In this document: positions 36,397 to 44,856 of the stretch, piece by piece
Layout: each line of letters starts with the position of its first letter
Numbering within the stretch: the first letter of the stretch is position 1
Origin: Bacteroidota bacterium
GTDB lineage: Bacteria; Bacteroidota; Bacteroidia; Cytophagales; Cyclobacteriaceae
Assembly: GCA_018267135.1 (NCBI GenBank)
Contig: JAFDZA010000005.1
Location: 122,877-186,876 of the forward strand
Direction: 5' to 3'
Length of the DNA stretch: 64,000 bases
Notes under the pieces: model-generated
The model's database searches: none
The model's input: the letters and a program-made list of their open reading frames with translations, nothing else
Told to the model about the DNA's origin: nothing
Translations under genes and position numbers: made by a program

Positions 36397-37395
36397 TTAG
36401 CTAGTCACCAAGCTTTTTTCCATCAAAAACTCAGCAATCTGCACGGCATTGGTGGCGGCTCCTTTGCGCAGGTTGTCGCTCACAATCCACATATTAAGTG
36501 TTTTCGGTTGCGATTCATCGCGCCTCAGCCTGCCCACAAAAACTTCATCTTTTCCGTGCGAGTGTATGGGCATAGGATAGACGTTGTTTTTTACATCATC
36601 TTGTACCACCACACCGGGGGTTTGTTCGAGCCACTCGCGCACCTCTTTCAAATCAAACTCTTTATGAAACTCTACATTCACTGCTTCCGAGTGGCCGCCA
36701 ATGGCAGGGATGCGCACGGTGGTAGAGGTTACTCCAATGGTATCGTCTTCCAAAATTTTCCGGGTTTCGTTCACCATCTTCATTTCTTCTTTGGTGTAGC
36801 CGTTATCTAAAAACGAATCGATGTGGGGCAGCGCATTCATATCAATGCGGTGCGGATATACTTTTATTCCGTTAGCTACTCCTTGCCTTTCTTCCATCAT
36901 CTGCTGCACCGCATCTTTCCCGGTGCCCGTTACCGACTGGTAGGTGGAAACCACGATGCGTTTAATCTTGTACTTTACATGAAGTGGAGCCAGTGCCATT
37001 ACCATTTGTATGGTAGAGCAATTGGGGTTGGCTATGATGCGGTCGTCAATTTTCAATACGTGACCATTTATTTCGGGTACAACCAGTTTTTTGGTGGGAT
37101 CCATCCGCCAAGCCGAGGAGTTGTCAATCACAATTGTTCCTTTCTCGGCATATTTGGGAGCCCACTCCAGCGAAGTGCCACCCCCGGCCGAAAAAATGGC
37201 CACATCAGGTGCCAGTGCGCATCCTTCTTCTATGCTTTTGATGGTATATTCCTTCCCCTTAAATTTTATCTTTTGTCCTACTGATTTGGCCGAAGCCACC
37301 AGGTATAACTCGTCAAACTCAATGTTGCGTTCTTCTATTACTTTCAGAACTTCATGGCCTACCAAGCCGGTAGCACCTACAATAGCCAGTTTCAT
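36397..37395 (-). CDS. asd: Aspartate-semialdehyde dehydrogenase
   Basis: Reduces aspartyl phosphate to the semialdehyde, the branch point to lysine/diaminopimelate, threonine and methionine. Motifs are GATGLVGHEVLKVI (NADP site), SAGGGTSLEWAP, the catalytic cysteine in ANPNCSTIQM, and the substrate-binding R-x5-H of RIPAIGGHSEAVNVEF. The length is 332 aa. ATG 37395 starts at MKLAIVGATG, the usual N-terminus; the open frame upstream (37422) overlaps the promoter of the divergent gene. Confidence 0.95.
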   Translation of the reverse strand: MKLAIVGATGLVGHEVLKVIEERNIEFDELYLVASAKSVGQKIKFKGKEYTIKSIEEGCALAPDVAIFSAGGGTSLEWAPKYAEKGTIVIDNSSAWRMDPTKKLVVPEINGHVLKIDDRIIANPNCSTIQMVMALAPLHVKYKIKRIVVSTYQSVTGTGKDAVQQMMEERQGVANGIKVYPHRIDMNALPHIDSFLDNGYTKEEMKMVNETRKILEDDTIGVTSTTVRIPAIGGHSEAVNVEFHKEFDLKEVREWLEQTPGVVVQDDVKNNVYPMPIHSHGKDEVFVGRLRRDESQPKTLNMWIVSDNLRKGAATNAVQIAEFLMEKSLVTS

Positions 37396-37403
37396 TTTTA
37401 GTA

Positions 37404-37436
37404 TTGAATTAGTGAGCGGCAAAAATAGTATTTTTG
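37404..37436 (+). promoter_or_regulatory. Bacteroidota-type promoter of the LTD protein gene
   Basis: TTG (37404-37406), a 22-bp spacer, then TATTTTTG (37429-37436), an exact TAnnTTTG match. The start codon at 37447 is only 10 bp after the box, so the leader should be a few bases long or absent. Confidence 0.6.
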
Positions 37437-37446
37437 ATAAGACTCT

Positions 37447-40044
37447 ATGAAGAAAACAAACTTCCTTTTTTTGTTCTTGGCATTAACAACCGTTTGTTAC
37501 GGGCAGGCTTCCGAAATTTTTTCTGCCGGTGAGTACATCAACAACCCGGTATGGGCTGGCTCGTCTTCACAGTTTACTGTTAACTCTTCCGGCCAATTGC
37601 AACTAAATAGTTCCGGCTTTGGTGCTTCGTATTTATCTACCGCGTTTGTGGCTTCTTCTTTGAGCAACTACGAATGGCAGGCTTATGTTAAGCAAAGTTT
37701 TTCACCCTCCGAAAGTAATTACGGCCGTCTTTATTTGGCGACCGACCAAAGCGATCTGACACAACCCCTGAACGGATACTTTCTTCAGTTTGGCGAGAAA
37801 CTGAACAACGATGCCATTGAATTGTTTCGGCAGAATGGATCTTCTCTTCCCGTTTCGGTGTGCCGGGGCACTAACGGAAAAATTGCCAACTCTTTTGCTG
37901 TGCGGGTAAAAGTTACACACGACAGCACCGGCTTATGGAAATTGTTTGTGGACTATGCGGGCGGCACCAACTTTATTCTTGATGCCAGCGCAACCGATAC
38001 GGGCATTACCTCTTCCTCCTACTTTGGTGTACGCTGTACATACACGGCCAGCAACGCCACAAAATTTTATTATAATGATTTTTATGCCGGCCCCTTGCTG
38101 GTAGATCGTACCCCGCCTGCTGTTAGCAGCGTACTGGTAACTTCTGCCAACTCCTTGTCGGTGGTTTTTTCCGAAGCCATCGATAAACTCTCGGCCGAAA
38201 CAATTGGCAACTATTCGGCCAATCAATCTCTGGGGTCTCCAGGTTCGGCAAGCCTTCAGCCAGACGGAAAAACAGTATTGCTTTCTTTCTCAACTAATTT
38301 TCAAAACGGCATCCAAACCCAACTAACAGTTTCTCATGTAAAAGACTTGGCCGGCAATGAAATGGTTCCGGCTACTTTTCCTTTTGTCTTTTTTGTAGCG
38401 GTGCCGCCCCACGGCAAAGACATTATCTTTTCCGAAATTTTTGCCGACCCCAGCCCGCAAGTAGGATTGCCCGCGCAAGAATACGTGGAGATTTACAACC
38501 GGAGTAATAGCCCCTTTAATCTAAGTGGGTGGAAATTTTCGGACGGAGTTTCTACGGCCACTTTTCCAAGTCAGGTTATTTTGCCGAATCAGTATTGGGT
38601 AGTATGTGCCTCTACCAATAAAAATCTGTTTGTTTCGTATGGAAATGTGCTGGGCGTTTCTAATTTTCCAACCCTCAACGACACCGGAGATAATCTGACT
38701 CTACGAACACCCGGCAACCAAACCATCGATTCAGTAAACTATACGCTCGAATGGTATCACGACACCGACAAGCAGCAAGGTGGGTGGTCGCTCGAAATTA
38801 TTGATGTTAACAACCCCTGCAGCGGTTTAGACAACTGGACGGCCTCTGAAGATGCCACGGGTGGAACGCCCGGAAGGCAAAATTCGGTGTATGCCAACAA
38901 GCCTGATTTAACCGGACCTTTGTTGGTTTCGGTAGCCGCCATCAGCGCTACCCAAATCAATTTAACTTTTAACGAAACGCTGGAAAAAGATTTGTCGCAA
39001 GTATCGATTTCTCTTTCGCCTGCTGTGGGTATTCAAAAGATAGGGTTTGGCAACCCAGCACGCACACAACTTTCTGTTCAGCTCAGTGCTGCCTTATTGC
39101 CACGGCAACTATACATTGTCAGCGTTTCGAACCTGACTGATTGCAGTGGCAATTGGGTGCAGCCAGAGTTCAGCCGGTGGACGTTTGCCTTACCCGAGCC
39201 GGCCGATAGCTTGGATATAGTTATTAATGAAGTGCTGTTCAACCCCCGGCCAGACGGAGTTGATTTCGTTGAAATCTATAATCAATCGCCCAAGTATTTA
39301 AACTTGAAAAACTGGGCACTAGCCAATTATGAGTCTGGGGCCGCTGTGAAGTTTAAAGTGATCACCGGTTCTGATTTTATCTTGCCTCCGGCCGGGTATC
39401 TGGCTCTCACTTCCGGTGTGGCTACTTTAGCCTCGCATTACCCTAATGCCAATCAGAAATTTTTGTTTACTACCTCCTTGCCCAGTTTGCCCGATCAGGC
39501 CGGAACGGTAGCGGTGGTATCTAATCAAGGATTGGTGGTAGATCATTTTGCCTACACCGAAAAAATGCACTCGTCCTTTCTTAAAAACAAAGAAGGCGTT
39601 TCGCTCGAACGCATTTCATTTACCGAAAAAACAAACGAAGCAAGCAATTGGAAATCGGCTGCTTCTTCATCTGGCTTTGCCACCCCGGGGTATGTTAACT
39701 CCAACGCCCGGCTCGACTCTAAATTCAACGACCATGCCGTAACCGTAGAGCCTGAAATTTTTTCTCCTGCTGCGCCCGGTCTGGATTTTTCTAAAATCAA
39801 TTATAAGTTTGACCAAAGCGGCCTGGCCGCCAACATAAAAATTTTAGATGTGGATGGCCGGTTAATAAAAACCCTGGCTAACAACGAAACGTTGAACTAT
39901 GAAGGATTTTTTCGATGGGATGGCGACCAGGATGACGGCTCGCGGGCACGTACCGGGTATTATGTAGTTTGGTTTGAAGTATATGATGCAGGGGGCGGGT
40001 TAACGCTTTTTCGAAAGCGCGTAGTTGTGGGGAACAGATGGTAG
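37447..40044 (+). CDS. Large secreted lamin-tail-domain (LTD) protein, probable type IX cargo
   Basis: Protein of 865 aa with a signal peptide (FLFLFLALTTVCYG). Residues ~25-215 form a concanavalin-like region. Two Ig-like segments (FSEAIDKLSAETIGNYS, and LTFNETLEKDLSQ) each precede an LTD domain: the first from ~322 (IIFSEIFADPSP, EYVEIYNRS, LSGWKFSDG) and the second from ~589 (IVINEVLFNPRPDGVDFVEI, LNLKNWAL). The last ~90 residues resemble an FlgD-like or type IX C-terminal domain (KILDVDGRLIKTLANN, then RTGYYVVWFEV, RKRVVVG). LTD proteins in Bacteroidota are usually surface or secreted. Export by the PorU/V/W system encoded nearby is inferred. Confidence 0.8.
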   Translation: MKKTNFLFLFLALTTVCYGQASEIFSAGEYINNPVWAGSSSQFTVNSSGQLQLNSSGFGASYLSTAFVASSLSNYEWQAYVKQSFSPSESNYGRLYLATDQSDLTQPLNGYFLQFGEKLNNDAIELFRQNGSSLPVSVCRGTNGKIANSFAVRVKVTHDSTGLWKLFVDYAGGTNFILDASATDTGITSSSYFGVRCTYTASNATKFYYNDFYAGPLLVDRTPPAVSSVLVTSANSLSVVFSEAIDKLSAETIGNYSANQSLGSPGSASLQPDGKTVLLSFSTNFQNGIQTQLTVSHVKDLAGNEMVPATFPFVFFVAVPPHGKDIIFSEIFADPSPQVGLPAQEYVEIYNRSNSPFNLSGWKFSDGVSTATFPSQVILPNQYWVVCASTNKNLFVSYGNVLGVSNFPTLNDTGDNLTLRTPGNQTIDSVNYTLEWYHDTDKQQGGWSLEIIDVNNPCSGLDNWTASEDATGGTPGRQNSVYANKPDLTGPLLVSVAAISATQINLTFNETLEKDLSQVSISLSPAVGIQKIGFGNPARTQLSVQLSAALLPRQLYIVSVSNLTDCSGNWVQPEFSRWTFALPEPADSLDIVINEVLFNPRPDGVDFVEIYNQSPKYLNLKNWALANYESGAAVKFKVITGSDFILPPAGYLALTSGVATLASHYPNANQKFLFTTSLPSLPDQAGTVAVVSNQGLVVDHFAYTEKMHSSFLKNKEGVSLERISFTEKTNEASNWKSAASSSGFATPGYVNSNARLDSKFNDHAVTVEPEIFSPAAPGLDFSKINYKFDQSGLAANIKILDVDGRLIKTLANNETLNYEGFFRWDGDQDDGSRARTGYYVVWFEVYDAGGGLTLFRKRVVVGNRW

Positions 40045-40110
40045 CCCGCTGTTTTTATTTTGATAATTAAATGCAAAAAAGCCATCAGTAGAAATGCCAA
40101 TCTCCACGAA

Positions 40111-40845
40111 ATGAAAACTGAAAAAATTATGCCATTTTTTTTATTTCTGTTTGTCCTGCTTTCGTGCACCCGCCAAACTCAATTTAATTATATGAATCAA
40201 GATAGTAAACTGCATCGATCGCCCGTAACTGTAGGATTAGGAACTCTCAGTGCCTCGTTTGCTCAACCCATTCCGTTGTACTCTACAGCAAACGACAAGC
40301 TCCCATTTGATACCTTGTCCTTTGAAAAAAAACCAAATGGAGTTCTGCTTTACAAAACAACCCTTCTTAAATCGTTCAGCCCTTACCGCCTATCGGGCGG
40401 AGAATCAGATAAAGAAGCTTCTGCCCATATCCAAATGGGACTTGTGCGTTCTCCAGCCACACTTGTATTTCGGGTAGTGGCCGAAACCGATCTCTTTTAT
40501 CAGGTTGTGATGAATGAAAAAACTTTTGAGACCGTAGCTCTCAAAAAAAATACAGAGAATCTGATCTATGAAAGCTGGGAGCATCTATTATTGCGGGCAG
40601 AGTATGTAAATTTTAATATCCCTTATGAAGTGTACGATAGACCGGAAGAGAAAATTATTTTCAAAAAAACCGGTCGTGAATTTTTTCCATATAAAGCAGA
40701 AGAAATTAAAAACGAATGGATGAGAGTAAAGAAAGGGCCGGGCCGTGAGTTTAATTTTGAGGGGTATGAAAATGCCGAGGGCTGGGTAAAATGGAAAAAC
40801 GAAAAAGAAATACTCATCCGCATTACCGAATACACCATCGAGTAA
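40111..40845 (+). CDS. Lipoprotein of unknown function
   Basis: Protein of 244 aa with a lipobox (FLFVLLSC). The mature part is hydrophilic with alternating strands; EGWVKWKNEKEILIRITEYT ends the protein. WMRVKKGPGREFNFEGYENAE is reminiscent of SH3-like segments, but no family is recognised with confidence. The frame is open 51 bases further upstream (40060). The ATG at 40111 is preferred because it begins the signal peptide; ATG 40129 is an alternative. It stands between the LTD gene and uvrA on the same strand. Confidence 0.65.
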   Translation: MKTEKIMPFFLFLFVLLSCTRQTQFNYMNQDSKLHRSPVTVGLGTLSASFAQPIPLYSTANDKLPFDTLSFEKKPNGVLLYKTTLLKSFSPYRLSGGESDKEASAHIQMGLVRSPATLVFRVVAETDLFYQVVMNEKTFETVALKKNTENLIYESWEHLLLRAEYVNFNIPYEVYDRPEEKIIFKKTGREFFPYKAEEIKNEWMRVKKGPGREFNFEGYENAEGWVKWKNEKEILIRITEYTIE

Positions 40846-40901
40846 AAAGCGGCTAATCTCATCTTTCTCCGAAGTGTTTTCTTCTGCGTTTTATATTCCA
40901 T

Positions 40902-40909
40902 TATTTTTG
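40902..40909 (+). promoter_or_regulatory. Candidate -7 box of uvrA
   Basis: TATTTTTG (exact TAnnTTTG) lies 7 bp before the uvrA ATG. The upstream half is not clear. A functional promoter here would give a nearly leaderless transcript. Confidence 0.4.
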
Positions 40910-40916
40910 TCCTTCC

Positions 40917-43766
40917 ATGAGCGAAATTTTTACCGATTCATACTTAGACGATCTCGATCCGAAAGAATACATCATCATCAAGCGGGCGCGTGTCAATAAC
41001 TTAAAAAACCTGAGCGTGGCCATCCCGCGCAATAAGCTGGTGGTCGTTACCGGCCTCTCCGGTTCAGGAAAATCTTCTCTCGCATTTGATACTTTGTTTG
41101 CCGAAGGCCAGCGCATGTACGTGGAAAGTTTGAGTTCCTATGCCCGCCAGTTTTTAGGGCGCATGGAAAAACCCGAAGTAGATTACATTCGCGGAGTTTC
41201 GCCCGCCATTGCCATCGAACAAAAAGTAAATACGCGAAACCCTCGCAGCACCGTAGGCACCTCTACCGAAATTTACGATTACCTCAAATTGCTTTTTGCC
41301 CGCATCGGCAAAACCCTGTCGCCCGTTAGCGGCCAGGAAGTAAAAAGACACACCGTTACCGATGTGGTTGATTTTATAAATCAACATAAAGAAGGAACCC
41401 GGGTTATGATCTCCTGCCCACTCAAAATTCAAAAAGGAAGAAAAACAACCGATGAGCTAAACCTGCTGCTAAGTAAAGGATTTGCCCGGGTGCTGGTAAA
41501 CGGTGAAACAAAATTTATTGAAGAATTAGTGGCCCCCGCTTCCGAGCCCGGAAAAAAGAAACCCAAGAAAAAAGCGGTGTTGCCCGAAGAAATAGAAGTA
41601 CTTATAGACCGGGCTGCAGTAAACCCATCCGATGAAGACCTTACCTTTCGTTTATCCGACTCTGTGCAAACCGCCTTTTTTGAAGGCCATGGCGACTGTC
41701 TGGTTTATATGGAAGGGCAGGACAAGAAACTCTTTTCGGACCGGTTCGAATTAGATGGCATCACGTTTACCGAACCCTCTGTTAATTTTTTCAGTTTCAA
41801 TAACCCGTATGGTGCCTGCCAAACTTGCGAAGGTTTTGGCAAAATTTTAGGAATAGATGAGGAGTTGGTCATCCCCGATAAGTCGCTGTCGGTTTACGAA
41901 GGTGCCATCGCTCCCTGGCGGGGAGAGGTAATGAGCAACTGGGCCAAGCCTTTATTGAAAAACGGAATAAAGTTCGATTTCCCCATTCACCGACCGTATG
42001 GCGAACTAACTCAAAAACAACGCGACATACTCTGGCATGGCAACGAGTATTTTGAAGGTATCCATTCCTTTTTTAAATACCTGGAAAGCAAAACTCACAA
42101 AATTCAATACCGGGTTATGCTCTCGCGCTACCGTGGCCGCACTATCTGCCCCGATTGCCGCGGCACCAAATTGCGAAAAGATGCTTCGTATGTAAAAATA
42201 GCAGACACATCAATAACCGATTTGGTTTTAATGCCGATTGAAGATGCACTTGTTTTTTTTGAAAATCTAAAGATCCCTGCGTACGAACAAAAAGTTTCTG
42301 AACGGATTCTTACGGAAATAAAATCGCGGCTGGGTTATCTGGCAAAAGTAGGGCTGGGCTATCTTACCTTAAACCGCGTTACTTCAACTTTATCAGGGGG
42401 CGAGTTTCAGCGCATCAAGCTGGCCACCTCGCTGGGCAGCGCACTGGTAGGCTCTATGTACATTCTGGATGAACCCAGCATTGGGCTGCACCCGCGCGAT
42501 ACGGCCCGGATGATAGAAGTACTGAAAGAACTTCGCGACTTGGGCAATACTGTAATTGTGGTAGAACACGAAGAAGAAATTATGCGTGCTGCTGATCAGA
42601 TCATTGATATTGGTCCCGATGCCGGACAACATGGCGGGCAGTTGGTGTTTCAGGGAACACTAAACGAACTGAACGGGGAAATAAAATCACACACCATCGA
42701 TTATTTAACCGGCCAAGAAAAAATAGAAATTCCTGCTCGCAGAAGAAAATGGAAAGACGCTATTACCATTACCGGAGCACGTGAAAACAATCTGAAAAAT
42801 TTAAAAGTTACTTTTCCCTTGGGCATCTTTACCGTAGTAACCGGGGTAAGCGGATCAGGCAAATCTACTTTGGTAAAAAAAATAGTATATCCCGCTACCG
42901 GGCGAGCCAAGGGCGAAGTGGCCGAAACTCCCGGCAAGTACGATCAGTTTACCGGTGATATTGGCAAAATTGACCACGTAGAATTTATTGACCAGAACCC
43001 GATTGGCAAATCATCGCGCTCAAACCCGGTTAGCTATGTAAAAGCGTACGATGCCATCCGCACGCTCTTTGCAGATTTGCCCTTGTCTAAGCAGCGCGGC
43101 TACAAACCTTCTCATTTTTCTTTTAATGTAGAAGGCGGCCGTTGCGAAACCTGCGAAGGTGAGGGCGAAATAAAAGTAGAGATGCAGTTTATGGCCGATA
43201 TTTTTCTTACCTGCGAAAGTTGCCACGGCAAACGCTTTAAACAAGAGGTATTGGAAGTAGAACACAAAGGCAAAAACATAGCCGATGTGCTGGCCATGAC
43301 GGTGGAAGAAGCCCTTGTTTTTTTTGAAGATAAAAAACCGATATACGAAAAAATATTTCAGCTCAATGAAGTAGGCCTGGGGTATGTACAACTCGGCCAA
43401 TCGTCTAACTCGCTCAGCGGGGGCGAAGCACAGCGGGTAAAACTCGCTTCCTTTTTAGGAAAAAACGCAGACGTGCTGGGCAATATTCTTTTTATTTTTG
43501 ATGAGCCCACCACCGGCCTTCATTTTCACGACATTTCTAAATTATTAAAAGCCCTCCAGGCTCTCGTCAATATCGGCCACACCGTAGTTATAATTGAACA
43601 CAACCTGGAAATTATTAAATGTGCCGATTGGATTATAGACCTCGGCCCCGAAGGTGGAGAAAAAAACGGAGGCCATCTGCTCTTTGCCGGCACCCCCGAA
43701 GAAATGGTGGAAAAAGGAAACAGCTACACGGCAGCGTTTTTAAAAACTAAAATTAGCCTGCCTTAA
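40917..43766 (+). CDS. uvrA: Excinuclease ABC subunit A
   Basis: DNA-damage recognition ATPase of 949 aa. ATPase I has [12 protein letters not shown] and [12 protein letters not shown]; ATPase II has [13 protein letters not shown] and [12 protein letters not shown] with [12 protein letters not shown]. The zinc-finger cysteines are present ([17 protein letters not shown], and [11 protein letters not shown] paired with CESCHGKRF). The length is normal. It acts with UvrB and with UvrC, whose gene is at 19-21 kb. A strong terminator follows the stop codon directly. Confidence 0.97.
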   Translation: MSEIFTDSYLDDLDPKEYIIIKRARVNNLKNLSVAIPRNKLVVVTGLSGSGKSSLAFDTLFAEGQRMYVESLSSYARQFLGRMEKPEVDYIRGVSPAIAIEQKVNTRNPRSTVGTSTEIYDYLKLLFARIGKTLSPVSGQEVKRHTVTDVVDFINQHKEGTRVMISCPLKIQKGRKTTDELNLLLSKGFARVLVNGETKFIEELVAPASEPGKKKPKKKAVLPEEIEVLIDRAAVNPSDEDLTFRLSDSVQTAFFEGHGDCLVYMEGQDKKLFSDRFELDGITFTEPSVNFFSFNNPYGACQTCEGFGKILGIDEELVIPDKSLSVYEGAIAPWRGEVMSNWAKPLLKNGIKFDFPIHRPYGELTQKQRDILWHGNEYFEGIHSFFKYLESKTHKIQYRVMLSRYRGRTICPDCRGTKLRKDASYVKIADTSITDLVLMPIEDALVFFENLKIPAYEQKVSERILTEIKSRLGYLAKVGLGYLTLNRVTSTLSGGEFQRIKLATSLGSALVGSMYILDEPSIGLHPRDTARMIEVLKELRDLGNTVIVVEHEEEIMRAADQIIDIGPDAGQHGGQLVFQGTLNELNGEIKSHTIDYLTGQEKIEIPARRRKWKDAITITGARENNLKNLKVTFPLGIFTVVTGVSGSGKSTLVKKIVYPATGRAKGEVAETPGKYDQFTGDIGKIDHVEFIDQNPIGKSSRSNPVSYVKAYDAIRTLFADLPLSKQRGYKPSHFSFNVEGGRCETCEGEGEIKVEMQFMADIFLTCESCHGKRFKQEVLEVEHKGKNIADVLAMTVEEALVFFEDKKPIYEKIFQLNEVGLGYVQLGQSSNSLSGGEAQRVKLASFLGKNADVLGNILFIFDEPTTGLHFHDISKLLKALQALVNIGHTVVIIEHNLEIIKCADWIIDLGPEGGEKNGGHLLFAGTPEEMVEKGNSYTAAFLKTKISLP

Positions 43767-43796
43767 AAAAAGCCGATCGTAGTGATCGGCTTTTTT
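43766..43796 (+). terminator. Terminator after uvrA
   Basis: The 7-bp GC-rich core GCCGATC/GATCGGC, extended by A-T pairs and with loop GTAGT, begins at the uvrA stop codon and ends in six T. A-runs on the left make it usable for the convergent RDD gene too. Confidence 0.88.
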
Positions 43797-43815
43797 AGTT
43801 TCATGTTATTATTGT

Positions 43816-44295
43816 TTAGGTTTTTTTTACTACCAGCGTTTTGGCGATCATATCGTGCAGGGCTTGTTTTTTTTCTGTAAAGCCTGCCATGATAAACCCG
43901 ATATATAAAATCATATGTGAGATGATTTTGCCTAAATTTCTGATCAGCGCTTTGGTAAAATCTATTTTGTTGCCGGCTTCATCGGTTACAATGAGGCCAA
44001 GTGCCATTTTACCAAAACTACCCTGGTATTTAGAACTCTCCATCAGGGCATGATATAAGGTTTGTATAACATACGCCAACAGCGCATAAACAAATACCGC
44101 TCCCATAATAGCCCCCACTATACCCACTGCTGCCGTGGCATCATCGAGTCCCTCACCGGTAGCCTGGCTGGCAATACCAATGCCCAGCGGTACAAAAATA
44201 AAAACAGCAACTACAGACAGAATCATACCGATAATCATTCCGTCAATAATAGCAGCCACAAAACGCAGCCAAAATCCGGCATAGTTGGCATTCAT
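43816..44295 (-). CDS. RDD-family membrane protein
   Basis: Protein of 159 aa with three or four membrane helices. NANYAGFWLRFVAAIIDGMI carries the Arg and Asp of the RDD motif, and the third conserved region is FGKMALGLIVTDEAGNKIDF. RDD proteins are poorly characterised; some act as ion antiporters. It is the second gene of a pair with the DUF5684 gene (7 bp apart), so the two are probably cotranscribed. Confidence 0.85.
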   Translation of the reverse strand: MNANYAGFWLRFVAAIIDGMIIGMILSVVAVFIFVPLGIGIASQATGEGLDDATAAVGIVGAIMGAVFVYALLAYVIQTLYHALMESSKYQGSFGKMALGLIVTDEAGNKIDFTKALIRNLGKIISHMILYIGFIMAGFTEKKQALHDMIAKTLVVKKT

Positions 44296-44302
44296 CCGTA
44301 TC

Positions 44303-44686
44303 TTAATCTTTTAATGGACCAACATATTTATAATCGCCAAACGCCAGCATCGGGAAGCCAATAATGCCAAGTATAATAAGTAGTACGGTAAACCCTACAC
44401 CCTGGCCAAACGATAATGACAAGCGGTGAATAAGAATAATGACAATGATAAAGTTGACAATAGGAATAAGTAAAAGGATGATCCACCAAATCGGTTTATT
44501 CACTACTTCTAATAACACAATAATGTTGTAGATAGGAACAATAGCTGCCCAGCCCGGCTTGCCGGCCTTTTCAAAAATTTTCCACATACTAACAATCATC
44601 AGTATGAGAATCAGTAAATAAATAACAGCAAAAATGCCCAGTGCTGCGAAGAGACCACCTCCGCCTGAATAATCTGTCGTTTCCAT
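44303..44686 (-). CDS. DUF5684-type small membrane protein
   Basis: Protein of 127 aa with three or four helices (FAVIYLLILILMIVSMWKIF, IIVLLEVV, IILLLIPIVNFIIVIILIHR, FTVLLIILGIIGFPMLAF). FEKAGKPGWAAIVPIYNI is the hallmark of this family, often annotated as signal peptidase I-like although no catalytic residues are present. The function is unknown. It lies upstream of the RDD gene on the same strand. The 170 bp up to the divergent M14 gene contain no gene. Confidence 0.82.
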   Translation of the reverse strand: METTDYSGGGGLFAALGIFAVIYLLILILMIVSMWKIFEKAGKPGWAAIVPIYNIIVLLEVVNKPIWWIILLLIPIVNFIIVIILIHRLSLSFGQGVGFTVLLIILGIIGFPMLAFGDYKYVGPLKD

Positions 44687-44856
44687 AGGTTTAGTTTTTT
44701 GGTTTGTGATGAGTTTAAGGTAACTCTAAAATTAGAGAAACTTTTTCGGATTCAAAATTTATTTATCAGTAGAAATACAAATCCAATCATACAAAAAAAG
44801 GTTGGCGCATCCATAAAAATTGAGCACCTTTAGCCACTCACTTTTTAATTCTTATT

